DNA of 64,000 nucleotides from Branchipolynoe longqiensis (GCA_030323885.1 CM059190.1:86366762-86430761); one strand, 5' to 3'; positions 1 through 9,124 are shown, counted from the first letter of the stretch. Notes: generated by a model not told the origin, from the letters alone. Made by a program: numbers and translations.

Positions 1-72
1 GGCCGCCGAAAAAAGTTTGGATTAACCGATCGTTTGGTTTAACCGAGCTTGGTTTAACGGGGTTGTACTGTA
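1..72. mobile_element. Right end of a TIR element (CAGTATAACCCC family)
   Basis: The first 72 bases are the reverse complement, with few changes, of the left end of the complete element at 33368-33628. The shared end is CAGTATAACCCCGTTAAACC-like and lies beside TA, as in Tc1/mariner/pogo-type MITEs. The rest of the element lies outside the window. The stretch at 15-48 also serves as the empty-site reference for the TTAA MITE inserted at 32921-33257. Confidence 0.7.
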
Positions 73-354
73 TATATTTTTTGTTAACCGTTCGTACGGT
101 GTAATAATGATCTGATTGGAAAGGAGACGGTTCTGGTGCCAAAAGGAATCAAGTGACCAGTAGATTATGATGATTTGACCTTTTATTAATGATTTGAAAT
201 AAGGAACAGCTGTATATAATGTTATATTGAATATAACACCGAATAATTAGAAATAAAGCAATAAATAAGTGAATAAATATAATTTAACATCGGACCTGCC
301 TAAAGTCATTGTCACACCGTACCGGATTGGGGGAAACGGACGAGAACTGGACAC
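73..354. other. AT-rich spacer, no gene seen
   Basis: No coding or repeat signal is recognised between the TIR element and the minisatellite. Confidence 0.5.
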
Positions 355-722
355 TGTCCGGGTGTGTACGGCGATGTCCGGGTACAGTGCGGTAACCATC
401 TGGCGGTGTCTGGTGGTATCTGGCAGTGTCCGGTACAAGTTTTGAACGTGTTCAAAACTTCTGCCGGACACCGTCGGACTGATGTGTCCGGTTGGTGTCT
501 GGTTTGTCCGGTACCCATCCGTTCATGTCCGGTACCCATCCGGTGGTGTCCGGTACCCATCCGTTACATGTCCGGTTCTCATCCGGTACATGTACGGTAC
601 TTATCCGGTTGTCCGGTGGCAATTAACCCAATTTTACACTCCATTCCGATAGATTTCTTCCGCCGGGGAGCACCGCATGAGAAAATTATTTTTTCGGCGG
701 TCTCCGGTGCTCAGTCCGGTTA
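355..722. repeat. TGTCCGGTACCCATCCGG-type minisatellite
   Basis: Imperfect tandem units of about 18-24 bases built on GTCCGGTACCCATCCGG, clearest at 487-620 and decaying into GTCTGGTGGTATCTGG-like units at 400-435. Open frames on both strands are by-products of the repeat. A trailing TCAGTCCGGT copy ends near 720. Confidence 0.7.
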
Positions 723-725
723 GGT

Positions 726-1050
726 GTGACGATAGCTTAAGGCAACGAAGTGCATGTCACTCGTCTTAGGCCTGCACATGTCCAAGCTCAGCCGCAGGCT
801 CGCCCACTACACGTTTATATATATTTTACTTCGGTACTACGCCCTTGGCTACCCGTAGCCCAGGGAGAAGGAAGCACATCCTGTTCCAGCAATTAGAATA
901 ATCAGCTCACAGCAGGAGGACATGTTGTGAGCAGCTCCGGCAGTTTTTCTACATTTACTACAAAACTAAACAGGTTAGTATCTTTCAAACTCGATACATT
1001 GGTTTAGTTCATATTAGCATTCACATACAAAGTTTCTTGAAACTTTTTGG
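726..1050. other. Unassigned sequence
   Basis: No convincing gene or repeat seen. Confidence 0.4.
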
Positions 1051-1056
1051 GACCAG

Positions 1057-1372
1057 ACGGGATGGCCGAATGAGGTAGAGCATCCGTCTCCAGTGTTGGT
1101 AGATCGTGTGGTCGTGGGTTTGAACCCTGGTCAAGTCAAACCAATGACTTAAAAATTGATACTTGTCGCTTCCTAGCCTGGTGCTCGGCATTATTAGGAT
1201 AGGACAAGGACTGGTTGGCTCAGTGCCCGGATAATGTGACTGAGTGAGATATCAGGTCATGGTGCTGGTGGCCTGGTGTTCCAGTGGGGCAGCACTATAA
1301 AGCCATCATGAGTGCGCACTGTCACAAGTCGGTACCCATCCTGATCTGACCTTAGATGTAGCTAGGACATAG
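1057..1372 (+). mobile_element. SINE-A, full-length, tRNA-derived
   Basis: The head GGGATGGCCGAATGAGGTAG carries a polymerase III A box, and GGTTTGAACCC at about 1117 matches the B box. The head is followed by the shared body (GACTGAGTGAGATATCAGG, then CAGCACTATAAAG) and the tail GATGTAGCTAGGACATAG with an A-rich end. More than ten full or partial copies lie elsewhere in the window. The head resembles a Leu- or Ser-type tRNA but is too diverged to be a working tRNA gene. Confidence 0.85.
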
Positions 1373-1414
1373 AACAACAACAAATAAACAAAACTGAAAC
1401 TTTTCGATAAGATT

Positions 1415-1670
1415 GGTCGTAATGCTCGCATTGCGTTTGATGCGAGGAAAGGAAGAGACCCTCCCCCCGCCTCTCCTGCCGCCGCCTGGCGTTCATACCT
1501 TCCCTGTCATCCCTCCCTCAGCTTTCTCCCACCTCGCCCTCTCGCCCTGCCCCGCCGCATTCTCACCTTCCCCGCCTGTCGCCTCCCCGCTCCTTCCCTT
1601 ATAAGGCCGCCCGCCGGCCTCCGTCAGTCACTCGCCATCCAGCCGTCCTCCCTGCTCAACTTATTTTCTT
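1415..1670 (+). repeat. Direct repeat A1, promoter-like
   Basis: Matches 2813-3068 at nearly every base. Contains a pyrimidine-rich stretch and the TATA-like TTATAAGG at 1599-1606, at the same offset (184 bases) as in A2. It is expected to start the element's transcript just downstream. Confidence 0.8.
1599..1606 (+). promoter_or_regulatory. TATA-like box in A1
   Basis: TTATAAGG sits after a CT-rich tract and upstream of the gag frame. It is conserved at 2997-3004 in A2. Function is inferred from position and conservation. Confidence 0.5.
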
Positions 1671-1820
1671 CTTTGGTTCTCCACCTCGGACCTCTCCCCG
1701 GCCGACGAACCTCTCCATGGAAGACGCAGACACCATGCCTGGCCGAGGCAAAGGGAAGGGACGCGGGGAGTCCAGTGTGCCGCCTCGGGCACCCCGGGCT
1801 GGACAGGGTGCCCGTTCCTG

Positions 1821-1882
1821 GGCTGGACGGTGCGGCGGGTGTACCGCTCGTACGAGCGGTACACCCGCCGCACCGTCCAGCC
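1821..1882. repeat. 62-base perfect palindrome without spacer
   Basis: Two 31-base arms meet between 1851 and 1852 (core CTCGTACGAG) and match at every base. It lies at the 5' end of the gag frame of copy 1. Because it is palindromic, both strands encode the same peptide start (MRRVYRSYERYTRRTVQP). Pairing stops at 1820/1883. Confidence 0.95.
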
Positions 1883-2650
1883 GCCGGCTCCCGCGCCTAC
1901 CTACGACCAGGACGCGGTCAACCACACCCCGGCATCCGTGGCCGACGCCGTAAGGGAGATCCTCGCGTCGGCCGAGGCGCAACGGGCGGGGAGGAGAAAA
2001 GGCATCTCCCCCGACTACCTTTTCCCCTCGGACCTCGTCGAGAGAGGCCCCAAGCGGAAGCCGGTCAAGCGGGGGGAGGCGACCAACCACGAGTACAGCC
2101 TCGCCCTCCTCACCCTCCTTAGCCACCCTGCCTTCCCCGCGCACTCCCTCCCGGGCCTGAACCACCACGCCCTCACAGTGCTGCGCGACAACCTCCTCTA
2201 CCCCTGGCCTGCCGTCCGCCGCTACTCGGAGACCGTCTTCACATGGATAGCGGACGGTAGGCTCCCCCACGGGTGGCACGACCCAGTGGCCCATAACATG
2301 GTGAGAATGGAGATTCTCACCATGCCCGCCCCCCAAGCCACCCCGGCGGCACCAGCCCCCCCATGACGCAGACCTCCCCCGAGGCGCACACCAGCCACGG
2401 GCCCAAGCCGACAGCCGCCCCACCTACAGCCGGGAAGCTCACGGGGCCCCCTGCGCCGCCTGGAACCGCGAGCCCACCTCATGCGACCGGGCCGGCGTCA
2501 GGGAGGCCCATGGCGAGGAGGAGGCCAGACAGGCACGTATGCTCCTACTGTGCTAATGTGAGGAGGATACTCACCATGAACAGCGAGGCCCTCTGCCTCA
2601 CCAAACAAGCCCGTGAGCGCCAGACCCCGGCCGCCTCGGCGGATTTTTGA
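1830..2650 (+). pseudogene. Gag-like protein of DIRS-alpha copy 1, frameshifted
   Basis: The frame at 1830-2366 and the next frame at 2363-2650 together align with the gag of copy 2 (12224-13735). Shared blocks include KGISPDYLFPSDLVERG, the RGEATNHEY region, and RRYSETVFTWIADGRLPHGW. The second frame carries HVCSYCANVRRILT, matching the zinc-knuckle-like region of copy 2, but with Asn where copy 2 has His. The two frames overlap at ATGA (2363), so a one-base shift separates them. A start at 1717 in another frame is possible but lacks homology. A structural nucleic-acid-binding role is inferred from the family. No RT or recombinase follows. Confidence 0.65.
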
Positions 2651-2723
2651 TCCGCCGCCCCCCCCCCCTGGCCGGTCCGGGGGGCCATAACCGGCGCCTC
2701 ACCTAGACCGGCGCCTCACCTAG

Positions 2724-2812
2724 ACATACTTTGTCTTTTTTCCTTGTTGAGGTGTTTCAATAAAGCGCCTCTTTTTCCCATCCCCGCCTTGCTTTCTTCC
2801 TTTTCGCGCATC
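2724..2812 (+). repeat. Direct repeat B1 with polyadenylation signal
   Basis: Matches 3195-3283 over all 89 bases with at most minor differences. AATAAA lies at 2759-2764, 35 bases from its start, exactly as in B2 (3230-3235). Confidence 0.85.
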
Positions 2813-3068
2813 GGTCGTAATGCTCGCATTGCGTTTGATGCGAGGAAAGGAAGAGACCCTCCCCCCGCCTCTCCTGCCACTGCCCGGCGTTCACACCTTC
2901 CCTGTCATCCCTCCCTCAGCTTTCTCCCACCTCGCCCTCTCGCCCTGCCCCGCCGCATTCTCACCTTCCCCGTCTGTCGCCTCTGCGCTCCTTCCCTTAT
3001 AAGGCCGCCCCGCCGGCCTCCCTCAGTCACTCGCCATCCAGCCGTCCTCCCTGCTCAACTTATTTTCT
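2813..3068 (+). repeat. Direct repeat A2
   Basis: Second copy of A, starting directly after B1. TTATAAGG is at 2997-3004. Confidence 0.85.
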
Positions 3069-3194
3069 CCACCCACCCACCCAACTCTCCCAGCAAAGCC
3101 AGTGGAGGGCTCTTCGGCGCCCCTCGCCACGAACACTCAAGCTCACCCGGAGCTCCTTAGTCCTAAGCTTATTTTCACCGCATTGTTTCCTTGT

Positions 3195-3283
3195 ACATAC
3201 TTTGTCTTTTTTCCTTGTTGAGGTGTTTCAATAAAGCGCCTCTTTTTCCCATCCCCGCCTTGCTTTCTTCCTTTTCGCGCATC
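3195..3283 (+). repeat. Direct repeat B2, right end of copy 1
   Basis: Second copy of B, with AATAAA at 3230-3235. The element ends at about 3283, where homology to B1 stops. Confidence 0.85.
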
Positions 3284-3700
3284 ACTGTTTTACAGGCTAG
3301 TTTCGATCATAATTGGTATGATCGAAAGAACAATGTTTCCATTGTTCAGTTATTAATTAAGCCGCCTGTTGCCGAATTGAGAAATGTTTAGCAGGAGCCA
3401 GTTACATCGTTGGGGATTCATTCCCTGGGTCTCAATAAGATTCCCCATTTGTGATTCTTGTTAAGGCATACCTTCGAGTCCTATAGTATGTTCTTGTTGG
3501 CGGAAAAAGCCACAGGTGGGAGAAGTTTATAGGTACTTAGAGCGTGGGAGGGCACCACTACACTGGTCCCTACCCCTCGTTAGGATCGGTTGGTTTCCAA
3601 TACCATTATCCTGTGACTGTCTGTTAGCCATACGCCTGTGCTAAAAATTGATTTACGCACACCTAGTATAATTATACTCTAATTATCAGTGTGCTATTTC
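3284..3700. other. Spacer, probably 5' part of the AT-rich DIRS element
   Basis: Holds a short hairpin at 3301-3327 (TTTCGATCAT / ATGATCGAAA arms, 7-base loop). A region near 3536-3600 leads into the gag start. No other gene is seen. Confidence 0.4.
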
Positions 3701-3775
3701 GCCTAAGACCATGTCTTGTTTGTTGTTGTTTTACGTACAATGTCTAATCATTGTTCTTTTTACTCACAGTCTCGC

Positions 3776-4210
3776 ATGGCTACGAAGCGGAGTAGGGCAG
3801 GGGCAACTCATGCACTCAGTGCGGATGAAGACGCCACACTGCCTGTGCGGGTACAAAGGTCGCCCTTGCCAGAACAAAGGGATTTTGAGGAGGCAGGGGG
3901 CATGATACCGGCCCCGACCCCACGGATAGGGACCTAGAGGAGCAGGTTGCCAGGCTAGTGCAACAGAAGATGGAAGAAATGTTACCATCTAGAGCGGGTA
4001 TATCAAAGAAAAGGTGAACCAAGGTTCCGCAAGACTCCGATGAGTCAGAATGGGAGGACTATTCGGAAGATCAGGCCTCAACAGACGACGACTCAGAGTA
4101 GGAGGTGTTTGTGTCTGCATGGAAGCGCAAACACAAGAAGAGACCTTAGATGAGTACACGAGAGCCCATAAAAAGAAGCCCCTCGTGAAGAAGACGAAGA
4201 AAAAGTCCTA
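3776..4210 (+). pseudogene. Gag-like fragments of DIRS-beta
   Basis: The start MATKRSRAGATHALSADEDA is followed by an acidic region rich in Ser, Asp and Glu and by Lys-rich ends. It is broken by a frameshift near 3930 and several stops. Position ahead of the RT identifies it; the sequence alone would not. Confidence 0.4.
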
Positions 4211-4221
4211 AGAAGAGTCAA

Positions 4222-4728
4222 ATGTTTTCGTTAGAAACAGCGAGAGACTTAGTCACACAAGGCACTTGGCTAGCCAGCATTGACCATAAAGATGCATACT
4301 ACACAGTGCCCATCTTTATACATGATCGAAAGTATTTCAGATTCTGTTGGAATGACAAACTTTATGAGTTCATGTGTATGCCGAATGGCCTGGCCTGCTG
4401 TCCACACATTTTCACAAGGTTACTCAAACCAATTTTTTCGCTAATGGCTAGGAAAGGACATATCATGTTCCCATACATTAACGATTCATTTATTGTCGCG
4501 CAAATACAACAACAATGCCAAGCAGCAGTAGATAAATTATGTAAAATGTTTACAAATCTAGGTTTCTATATACATGAAACTAAATCAGTACTAACGCTAA
4601 CAAACAAACAACAATTTCTGGGGTTCTTTATTGACACCATAAAAATGACAATTTCATTAACAGAACAAAAAGTAGATAAATTCACAACAGCAAACCAATT
4701 ACTACAATTGAACAAACCAAAAATATGA
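4222..4728 (+). pseudogene. Reverse transcriptase domain of DIRS-beta, catalytic site altered
   Basis: A 168-residue frame with the DIRS RT hallmarks: SIDHKDAYYTVPI (residues 19-31, motif A), KYFRFCW (38-43), MPNGLACCPHIF (53-64) and LLKPIF. The catalytic box expected as Y-x-D-D reads PYINDSF (84-90), so Asn87 replaces the first Asp. Loss of activity is expected. The frame ends early at a stop; RNase H-like remains follow in other frames. The internal Met start is not the true start of the polyprotein. Confidence 0.8.
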
Positions 4729-4734
4729 CAAGTC

Positions 4735-5238
4735 ACAGTCTTGATAGGAATAATGATAGCCTACGCACCAGCTATCTTATATGGCCAGGCCCATATCAAA
4801 TCCTTAGAGATAGATAAAAACTTGGCACTGACTCGCACAAAGGGAAATTTGGCTGACCGGAACACTTTGGCTGACCGGAAAAGCTGACACTTCCATGACC
4901 ATTTAGAATGGTCATTGAATCACAACATTTTCTACAGTATTTGTCACAAATGGGGCAAGCCAGACAGGAGAGTAAATGCATTTTGGAATAATAAATTCTA
5001 TTACATATTCCCCCCATTCGCCATTATCAGCAGAGTGGCCAGGAAGATCAAGATCGATCACACCCACGCAGTACTGATAGTACCAGCATGGGAAACACAA
5101 CCATGGCTAGTGGCAATAACATCAGCAGCAAAAGACTTGATGAGCTTCTCAAGGGAAAGGAACAACCTTCAACATCAAGGACCACTAACAGTCCACGGAG
5201 ACATGTCAACAACACCCCTTTTGCCATTCCTTTTCTAA
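4735..5238 (+). pseudogene. RNase H and connection remnants of DIRS-beta
   Basis: Fragments include a duplicated NLADRNTLADR-like segment near 4848-4880, where single-copy relatives have one N-x-A-D-x-L-S-R site. The later segment (4915-5238) contains PDRRVNAFWNNKF and THAVLIVPAWETQPW, which is typical of the DIRS region between RNase H and recombinase. Interrupted by a stop at about 4885 and shifts. Confidence 0.6.
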
Positions 5239-5239
5239 G

Positions 5240-6188
5240 GAAACATTTAGAACAATTTGGATTAGACAAAATAACAAAAGAAAGACTAATATCACATGCC
5301 TGGCGAAAAGGAACAGTGAAATTGTACACAAGTTATTTAAAGAAATGGGGCCTTCAATGACTTCTCAAAGGAGTCAAACCGTTAAAACCTACAATAGCTC
5401 AAGTTTTACGATTTCTAAGAATATTAGAAGATGAAGGACTAGGATTCAGTGCTATTAACGCAGCAAGATGTGCCATATCCATTATTCTGCTAAGAATAGC
5501 TGGACCAACCATTGGGAAACATTAGTTAGTACACTGGTTCATTAGATCGGTGTATGAAAGAAACCCACCCAAACCTAAATACAATAGGTTTTGGGATGTA
5601 TCAATAGTATTCAAGTTATTCAAATCATGGCCTAGCAACAGACATTTGTCAATCAAAGACCTAGGATTTAAATTCACAGTTTAATTACTGCTAATTAGAG
5701 GACACAGACCAAACCATTGTTGCACTTTCACTAGATGGACACGTGAGATGGACTAGAAATAGATATGGATGAAGCTACATGTATGTATTACTTAAATCGA
5801 ATCATACAGGGGACCCACTGTCCACAGTACACATTACTAGTTTTCTGGAGGATAAACGGATATGTGTAGTTTTGACCATTAGGGCTTATATATCCAAGTC
5901 ATGTGGAATCAGAAATTCCAGACAACTACTAATTAGCTTTATACGGCCACATAAAGCTATCTCGTAAGGTGGACTATCAAGGTGCTTAAACAAGCAGGAG
6001 TAAAAACTGGATGCTATGTGTCTCACTCATCCGGTGGAGCCATGGTCTCCATGGCAAGACAATTAGGAATCTCAGTTAAGAGAATTCTTGCACACGCTGG
6101 GTGGAAGACGGCTAGATCGTTTGCAAAACATTACAACAAACGACTGGAAAAGTCAAGCAGCGTGGCGACACGGGTACTCACCAACTAG
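5240..6188 (+). pseudogene. Tyrosine recombinase of DIRS-beta, catalytic Arg lost
   Basis: The N-terminal part (5240-5360, then 5360-5700 with stops) has the SAM-like core-binding segment. The C-terminal frame 5982-6188 keeps ILAHAGWKTARSFAKHYNK, including the presumed nucleophile Tyr51 of that frame. The H-x-x-R box reads HSSG (residues 15-18), so Arg is replaced by Gly. Several stops lie between the two parts. The enzyme normally integrates a circular cDNA; this copy should be inactive. Confidence 0.7.
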
Positions 6189-6339
6189 AAGCAGTATGGT
6201 TACAACATAAAAGGATAAATAAATGAGATTATGTAAAATTCTCCAGAGGCGTAGTACCGAGGTAAAATAGTATAGTTATACGAATCTTACCTGGGTACAG
6301 ATGATGGATAACTGGTGTTTTCCTGAGGAACTAGCCTCG

Positions 6340-6386
6340 GATAGTCGTGGGTCAGGGCTCACCCACCCTACCCTACCACGACTATC
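6340..6386. repeat. Hairpin after DIRS-beta recombinase
   Basis: GATAGTCGTGG (6340-6350) pairs with CCACGACTATC (6376-6386) around a 25-base loop. May be part of the element's 3' end structure. Confidence 0.6.
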
Positions 6387-6529
6387 ATGTTTCGCTAGAA
6401 CCAAATCGAAAACACAATAAGTATCCATATAGAGTTAAATCATCTTTTATCCTAAAAAGTATGTAAAAGATTGCTGGACTCGGATGTGCTCCCTTCTCCC
6501 TGACAAACGATATTTGAAGTACAAACAAG

Positions 6530-6715
6530 CAAAATTAGTTTTGGCAAGCTTGCCAACACCATAGGTTCCTGCAGTAATAGGTTCTATTAAATTGCCTCAG
6601 TATTCCCTTATATGCGGTGACAAATGTTTAACAAGTGCACCAGTATTTAAGTTAGATATGTAGAATCATATTGAGATACTTGTTTTGGTTTTGAAAATTT
6701 GATGCTTCATCCACT
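6530..6715. mobile_element. TTAA-MITE, truncated copy
   Basis: Contains TAGTTTTGGCAAGCTTGCC, the AGTAATAGGTTCTATTAAAT block and GGTTTTGAAAATTTGATGC, in the order of the complete copy at 32921-33257. The terminal CATCGGACTATGCAGCT is lost next to the exon at 6719. Confidence 0.7.
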
Positions 6716-6718
6716 CAC

Positions 6719-6850
6719 TTGTAAATGCCAAATGCGATTGAAATGATGAAGGATAGGGCTGGGATGGCCGCTGCCACCCCGATCACCGCCCAGTCTCCGC
6801 TGCTGAACTCTGTCTTCTTTGTTGCCAGTGAACTAGCTGCGAACACATTG
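6719..6850 (-). CDS. Probable internal exon, single membrane span
   Basis: On the minus strand a pyrimidine-rich acceptor (CTTTTCCCCCACAG) precedes base 6850 and a strong donor (GTGAGT, 6718-6713) follows 6719. The 132 bases stay open in one frame and keep phase (1 + 43 codons + 2). The encoded part starts NVFAASSLATKKTEFSSGDW and then has an uninterrupted hydrophobic run of about 22 residues ending in an aromatic-Lys. It looks like a juxtamembrane region plus one transmembrane helix. I do not recognise the protein. Other exons were not found nearby, as repeats fill both sides. Confidence 0.45.
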
Positions 6851-7002
6851 CTGTGGGGGAAAAGTATACATAAACATATGTGGAGCATGTGCATCAAACT
6901 TGTCTTTATTTTGGGAGAACTAAAATAGGTGGGGGCGGGGGGATATGTTGGATTTATTTATTTCGGGAGAAATGAAATGGGGAAATAAAAATGGATATAT
7001 GT

Positions 7003-7372
7003 TGGGAGTTTTACATCCTAGCAACATCTAAGGCCATCGGTAGAGACTTGTAATAGTGTGCACTGATGGCTGCTTTATAATGTTTCCCCTTTCGGATACT
7101 ATGCCGACAGCACCATGGCTTGATTGGTTGTTGGGGTTTTACATCCTGGCAACATTTAGGGTCCTATCAGGACCTATGACTTGATATCTCGCTGTCACAT
7201 TATCTTGAAACTGAACCAATCAATCTTTGCTCTACCCTAGTAATGCCTAGTACTAGGGAGAGATAGCGACATTTGTCAATTTTGTAAGTCTTTGGTTTGA
7301 CACGGCTGATGTTTGAACCCACAACCTCCTGTACCGGAAGCGGGTGCTCAGCTCACTAGGACATCCGGTCTC
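7003..7372 (-). mobile_element. Two SINE-A copies, one partial (7003-7110) and one longer (7130-7372)
   Basis: Both show the tail TTTTACATCCTRGCAACAT. The second also has the CTGTCACATTATCTTGAAAC body and a tRNA-like head ending near CTAGGACATCCGGTCTCG. Both are diverged. Confidence 0.7.
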
Positions 7373-7373
7373 G

Positions 7374-7410
7374 TGGGGTGGGGTGGGGTGGGGTGGGGTG
7401 GGGTGGGGTG
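7374..7410. repeat. (GGGGT)n microsatellite
   Basis: Seven or so perfect GGGGT units. Confidence 0.95.
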
Positions 7411-7531
7411 CAAGGGAACGGTAATGCCTGTGTTTGTTTTTATTATATAATTTTCAAGTTCTTATTACTAAATTTAATTAGTTTTAATATGTATTTTAAG
7501 AGGTTTTTTAATTACTGTGCGAAGAAAACAA

Positions 7532-7695
7532 TACAGTATAACCTCTCTAAATCGACCAACAATGACCGACTTTAAATGGTCCATCGAGGGGGGTGGTCGG
7601 TTTAGGGAATTAAACAAAATTGTTACAATGATATTGTATGGGCGATCGTTTGGGATCGATATATAGGGGAGTGGTCGGTTAGAGAGGTTTTACTG
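7532..7695. mobile_element. Short TIR MITE (CAGTATAACCTCTCTAA ends)
   Basis: The left end CAGTATAACCTCTCTAAATC pairs with the right end GGTTAGAGAGGTTTTACTG; both abut TA. About 160 bases, with no coding capacity. Resembles a Tc1/mariner or pogo-type MITE. Confidence 0.75.
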
Positions 7696-7743
7696 TATAT
7701 AGATGAAGTCTGCCATCTTTACTGAAGTCAATGGAGCCTTAAG

Positions 7744-8336
7744 TTAGGATTCCATATACATGGTATGCAAATGCATACAACGTATGCAGCAACTTTTCAC
7801 TGTTTGTATTGGAAATGGCACACTCGGTTTGCATTCACACCAATCGCTCTATGTAGCGATCCAGTGCGAATGCGAAGCGACTGCTCAGTTTCCAATACAA
7901 GCAGCAAAAAGTCGCTGTATATCTCGTACACATTGGTCCATAATTCCGAATTGTGGTTGATCCCGCAGAGGAATCCCGAGATGCTCACATCACCAAGCGG
8001 CGCATGTGCACTTCCCCCTTCCCTCCTCCTACACCCCATTGACCTGCATCCGGGGGCCGATTTCAAAGCGTATTCTTTACCACGCCCACCTGCCCTCTAT
8101 TTTAAACAGCCATTTCATGGGGGTCGGCTCCCGGGCCTACCTCCTCGGGCTCCCAGGTCCTCCCTCTCCCATCAGCAGACATTGACCAGATGGACTGACC
8201 TCTTCCAACGAACAACTTGTAACCTCGTCATAACCTTCTTGTAACCCATTTTTATCTACCTAATAACCCCCTTTCTCCCACCTCAGTCTCAGGCTTCCTC
8301 TGTCCGAATCTGCATACCGTGTATATGGAATCCTAT
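7744..8336. mobile_element. MITE-G carrying a nested DIRS-alpha remnant
   Basis: TIRs read TTAGGATTCCATATACATGG at 7744 and, reversed, GATAGGATTCCATATACACG at 8336. A second, uninterrupted copy of this family is at 63365-63541. The inner part 7939-8308 is foreign, being the two ends of DIRS-alpha. Confidence 0.75.
7939..8308 (+). mobile_element. DIRS-alpha remnant, internal part deleted
   Basis: The left end CATAATTCCGAATTGTGGTT matches 12096 onward, and GACCTGCATCCGGG matches 12190. From about 8110, GGGTCGGCTCCCGGGCCTAC and the CTTCCTCTGTCCG end match 16895-17085 of copy 2. About 4.6 kb of coding sequence is missing. Confidence 0.75.
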
Positions 8337-8466
8337 CTTTGGACACTAGATACGGTGCGAATCTTTCGGTCAAATGGCATAATTGATTATTGTGTACTTT
8401 GGACCTGCAGCCTATTTACATGCCAACTTATAGGCTATGATGATAGATGTGTCGATAGATAGATAC

Positions 8467-8536
8467 ATAGATAGATAGGTAAAATTGCAAGAGGCGATAT
8501 ATATATCGCCTCTTGCAATTTTACCTATCTATCTAT
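8467..8536. repeat. 70-base perfect palindrome without spacer
   Basis: The 35-base arms 8467-8501 and 8502-8536 match at every base. The centre is GCGATATATATATCGC and the outer parts are GATA repeats. Pairing stops at 8466/8537. Confidence 0.95.
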
Positions 8537-8642
8537 ACGGTCAGTATATTGTTGCCCTTAGGAACTTAAAAATGTGTTGACGTACATTGATAAGGTCTGA
8601 CAATCAGGGGCCTACCTTTTGTTTTTATCACGGTGGTATGCA

Positions 8643-8776
8643 GGTGCAGTAAAATACTATTGGAATAAAATGCGATGTAATAAAACACTATAAAACATCT
8701 TCTTTTTTTTTAAACACTAAATATCTCAGGTAGTATGCAACTGTGTACCTGTGTGTATGGAAGCTAGGCCCATGCA
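8643..8776 (+). repeat. Dispersed repeat shared with 35885-36015
   Basis: Both loci have TATTGGAATAAAA followed by ACTAAATATTCTCAGG-like and GTGTACCTGYGTRTATGGAA blocks. The second copy lies in the 3' flank of the sugar transporter gene. Class unknown. Confidence 0.6.
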
Positions 8777-8779
8777 CAT

Positions 8780-9120
8780 GTTATATACGTTAGAAAATTG
8801 TTAGCACAACACCATGAAATTGGTATTATAGGGTCTTTGTATAAGCATAGACACTAATAAAGTCTGTACTAGACTACTAAATGACTGAAACGTACAATCC
8901 TCCAAGCATTGTTTATCCCATCATTACTAACAACCTACTTACTCAAACTACTTCATGTAGTCAAAAAACACACCCGAGGTATTAACCTTTTAAGCATAAC
9001 CCTTGTCAAGCTATACCATATGTAAGTCTTTGAATGTTTAATATTGTTATTTCAGCTGATTTGAGCTAGCTGCTGATGACAATATCAGACTACATATATT
9101 GTAAATAACTGTGTTGTCAC
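8780..9120. other. No gene seen
   Basis: AT-rich. The final part may belong to the LINE-like tail that follows. Confidence 0.4.
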
Positions 9121-9124
9121 ATGG

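Larger units (their letters stand above)
1415..3283 (+). mobile_element. DIRS-alpha copy 1: gag-only element with split direct repeats
   Basis: Two separate sequences are each present twice. A (1415-1670 and 2813-3068) is a near-identical 256-base promoter-like block. B (2724-2812 and 3195-3283) is a near-identical 89-base block with a polyadenylation signal. The order is A1, gag, B1, A2, B2, with B1 and A2 abutting exactly at 2812/2813. This is the arrangement known for Ngaro/PAT-type tyrosine-recombinase retrotransposons. About 126 unique bases separate A2 from B2, which the canonical form lacks. Only a gag-like frame lies inside, so the element would depend on enzymes made elsewhere. A tandem head-to-tail pair of transcription units, one of them internally deleted, is the main alternative. 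The element is far richer in GC than its surroundings. Confidence 0.75.
3700..6390 (+). mobile_element. AT-rich classical DIRS retrotransposon, degenerate (DIRS-beta)
   Basis: In order the element holds gag remnants (3776-4210), a reverse transcriptase (4222-4728), a degraded RNase H and connection segment (4735-5238), and a tyrosine recombinase (about 5240-6188). This order is that of animal DIRS1-like elements. It is much poorer in GC than DIRS-alpha and not similar to it at the nucleotide level. Ends were not pinned down; the 3' limit is placed after the hairpin at 6340-6386. Stops and frameshifts are frequent. Confidence 0.75.

Noticed and set aside
3301..3327. Hairpin as a tyrosine-recombinase target
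   Set aside because: Short (10 bp), AT-rich and seen once; no evidence that it lies at an element edge.
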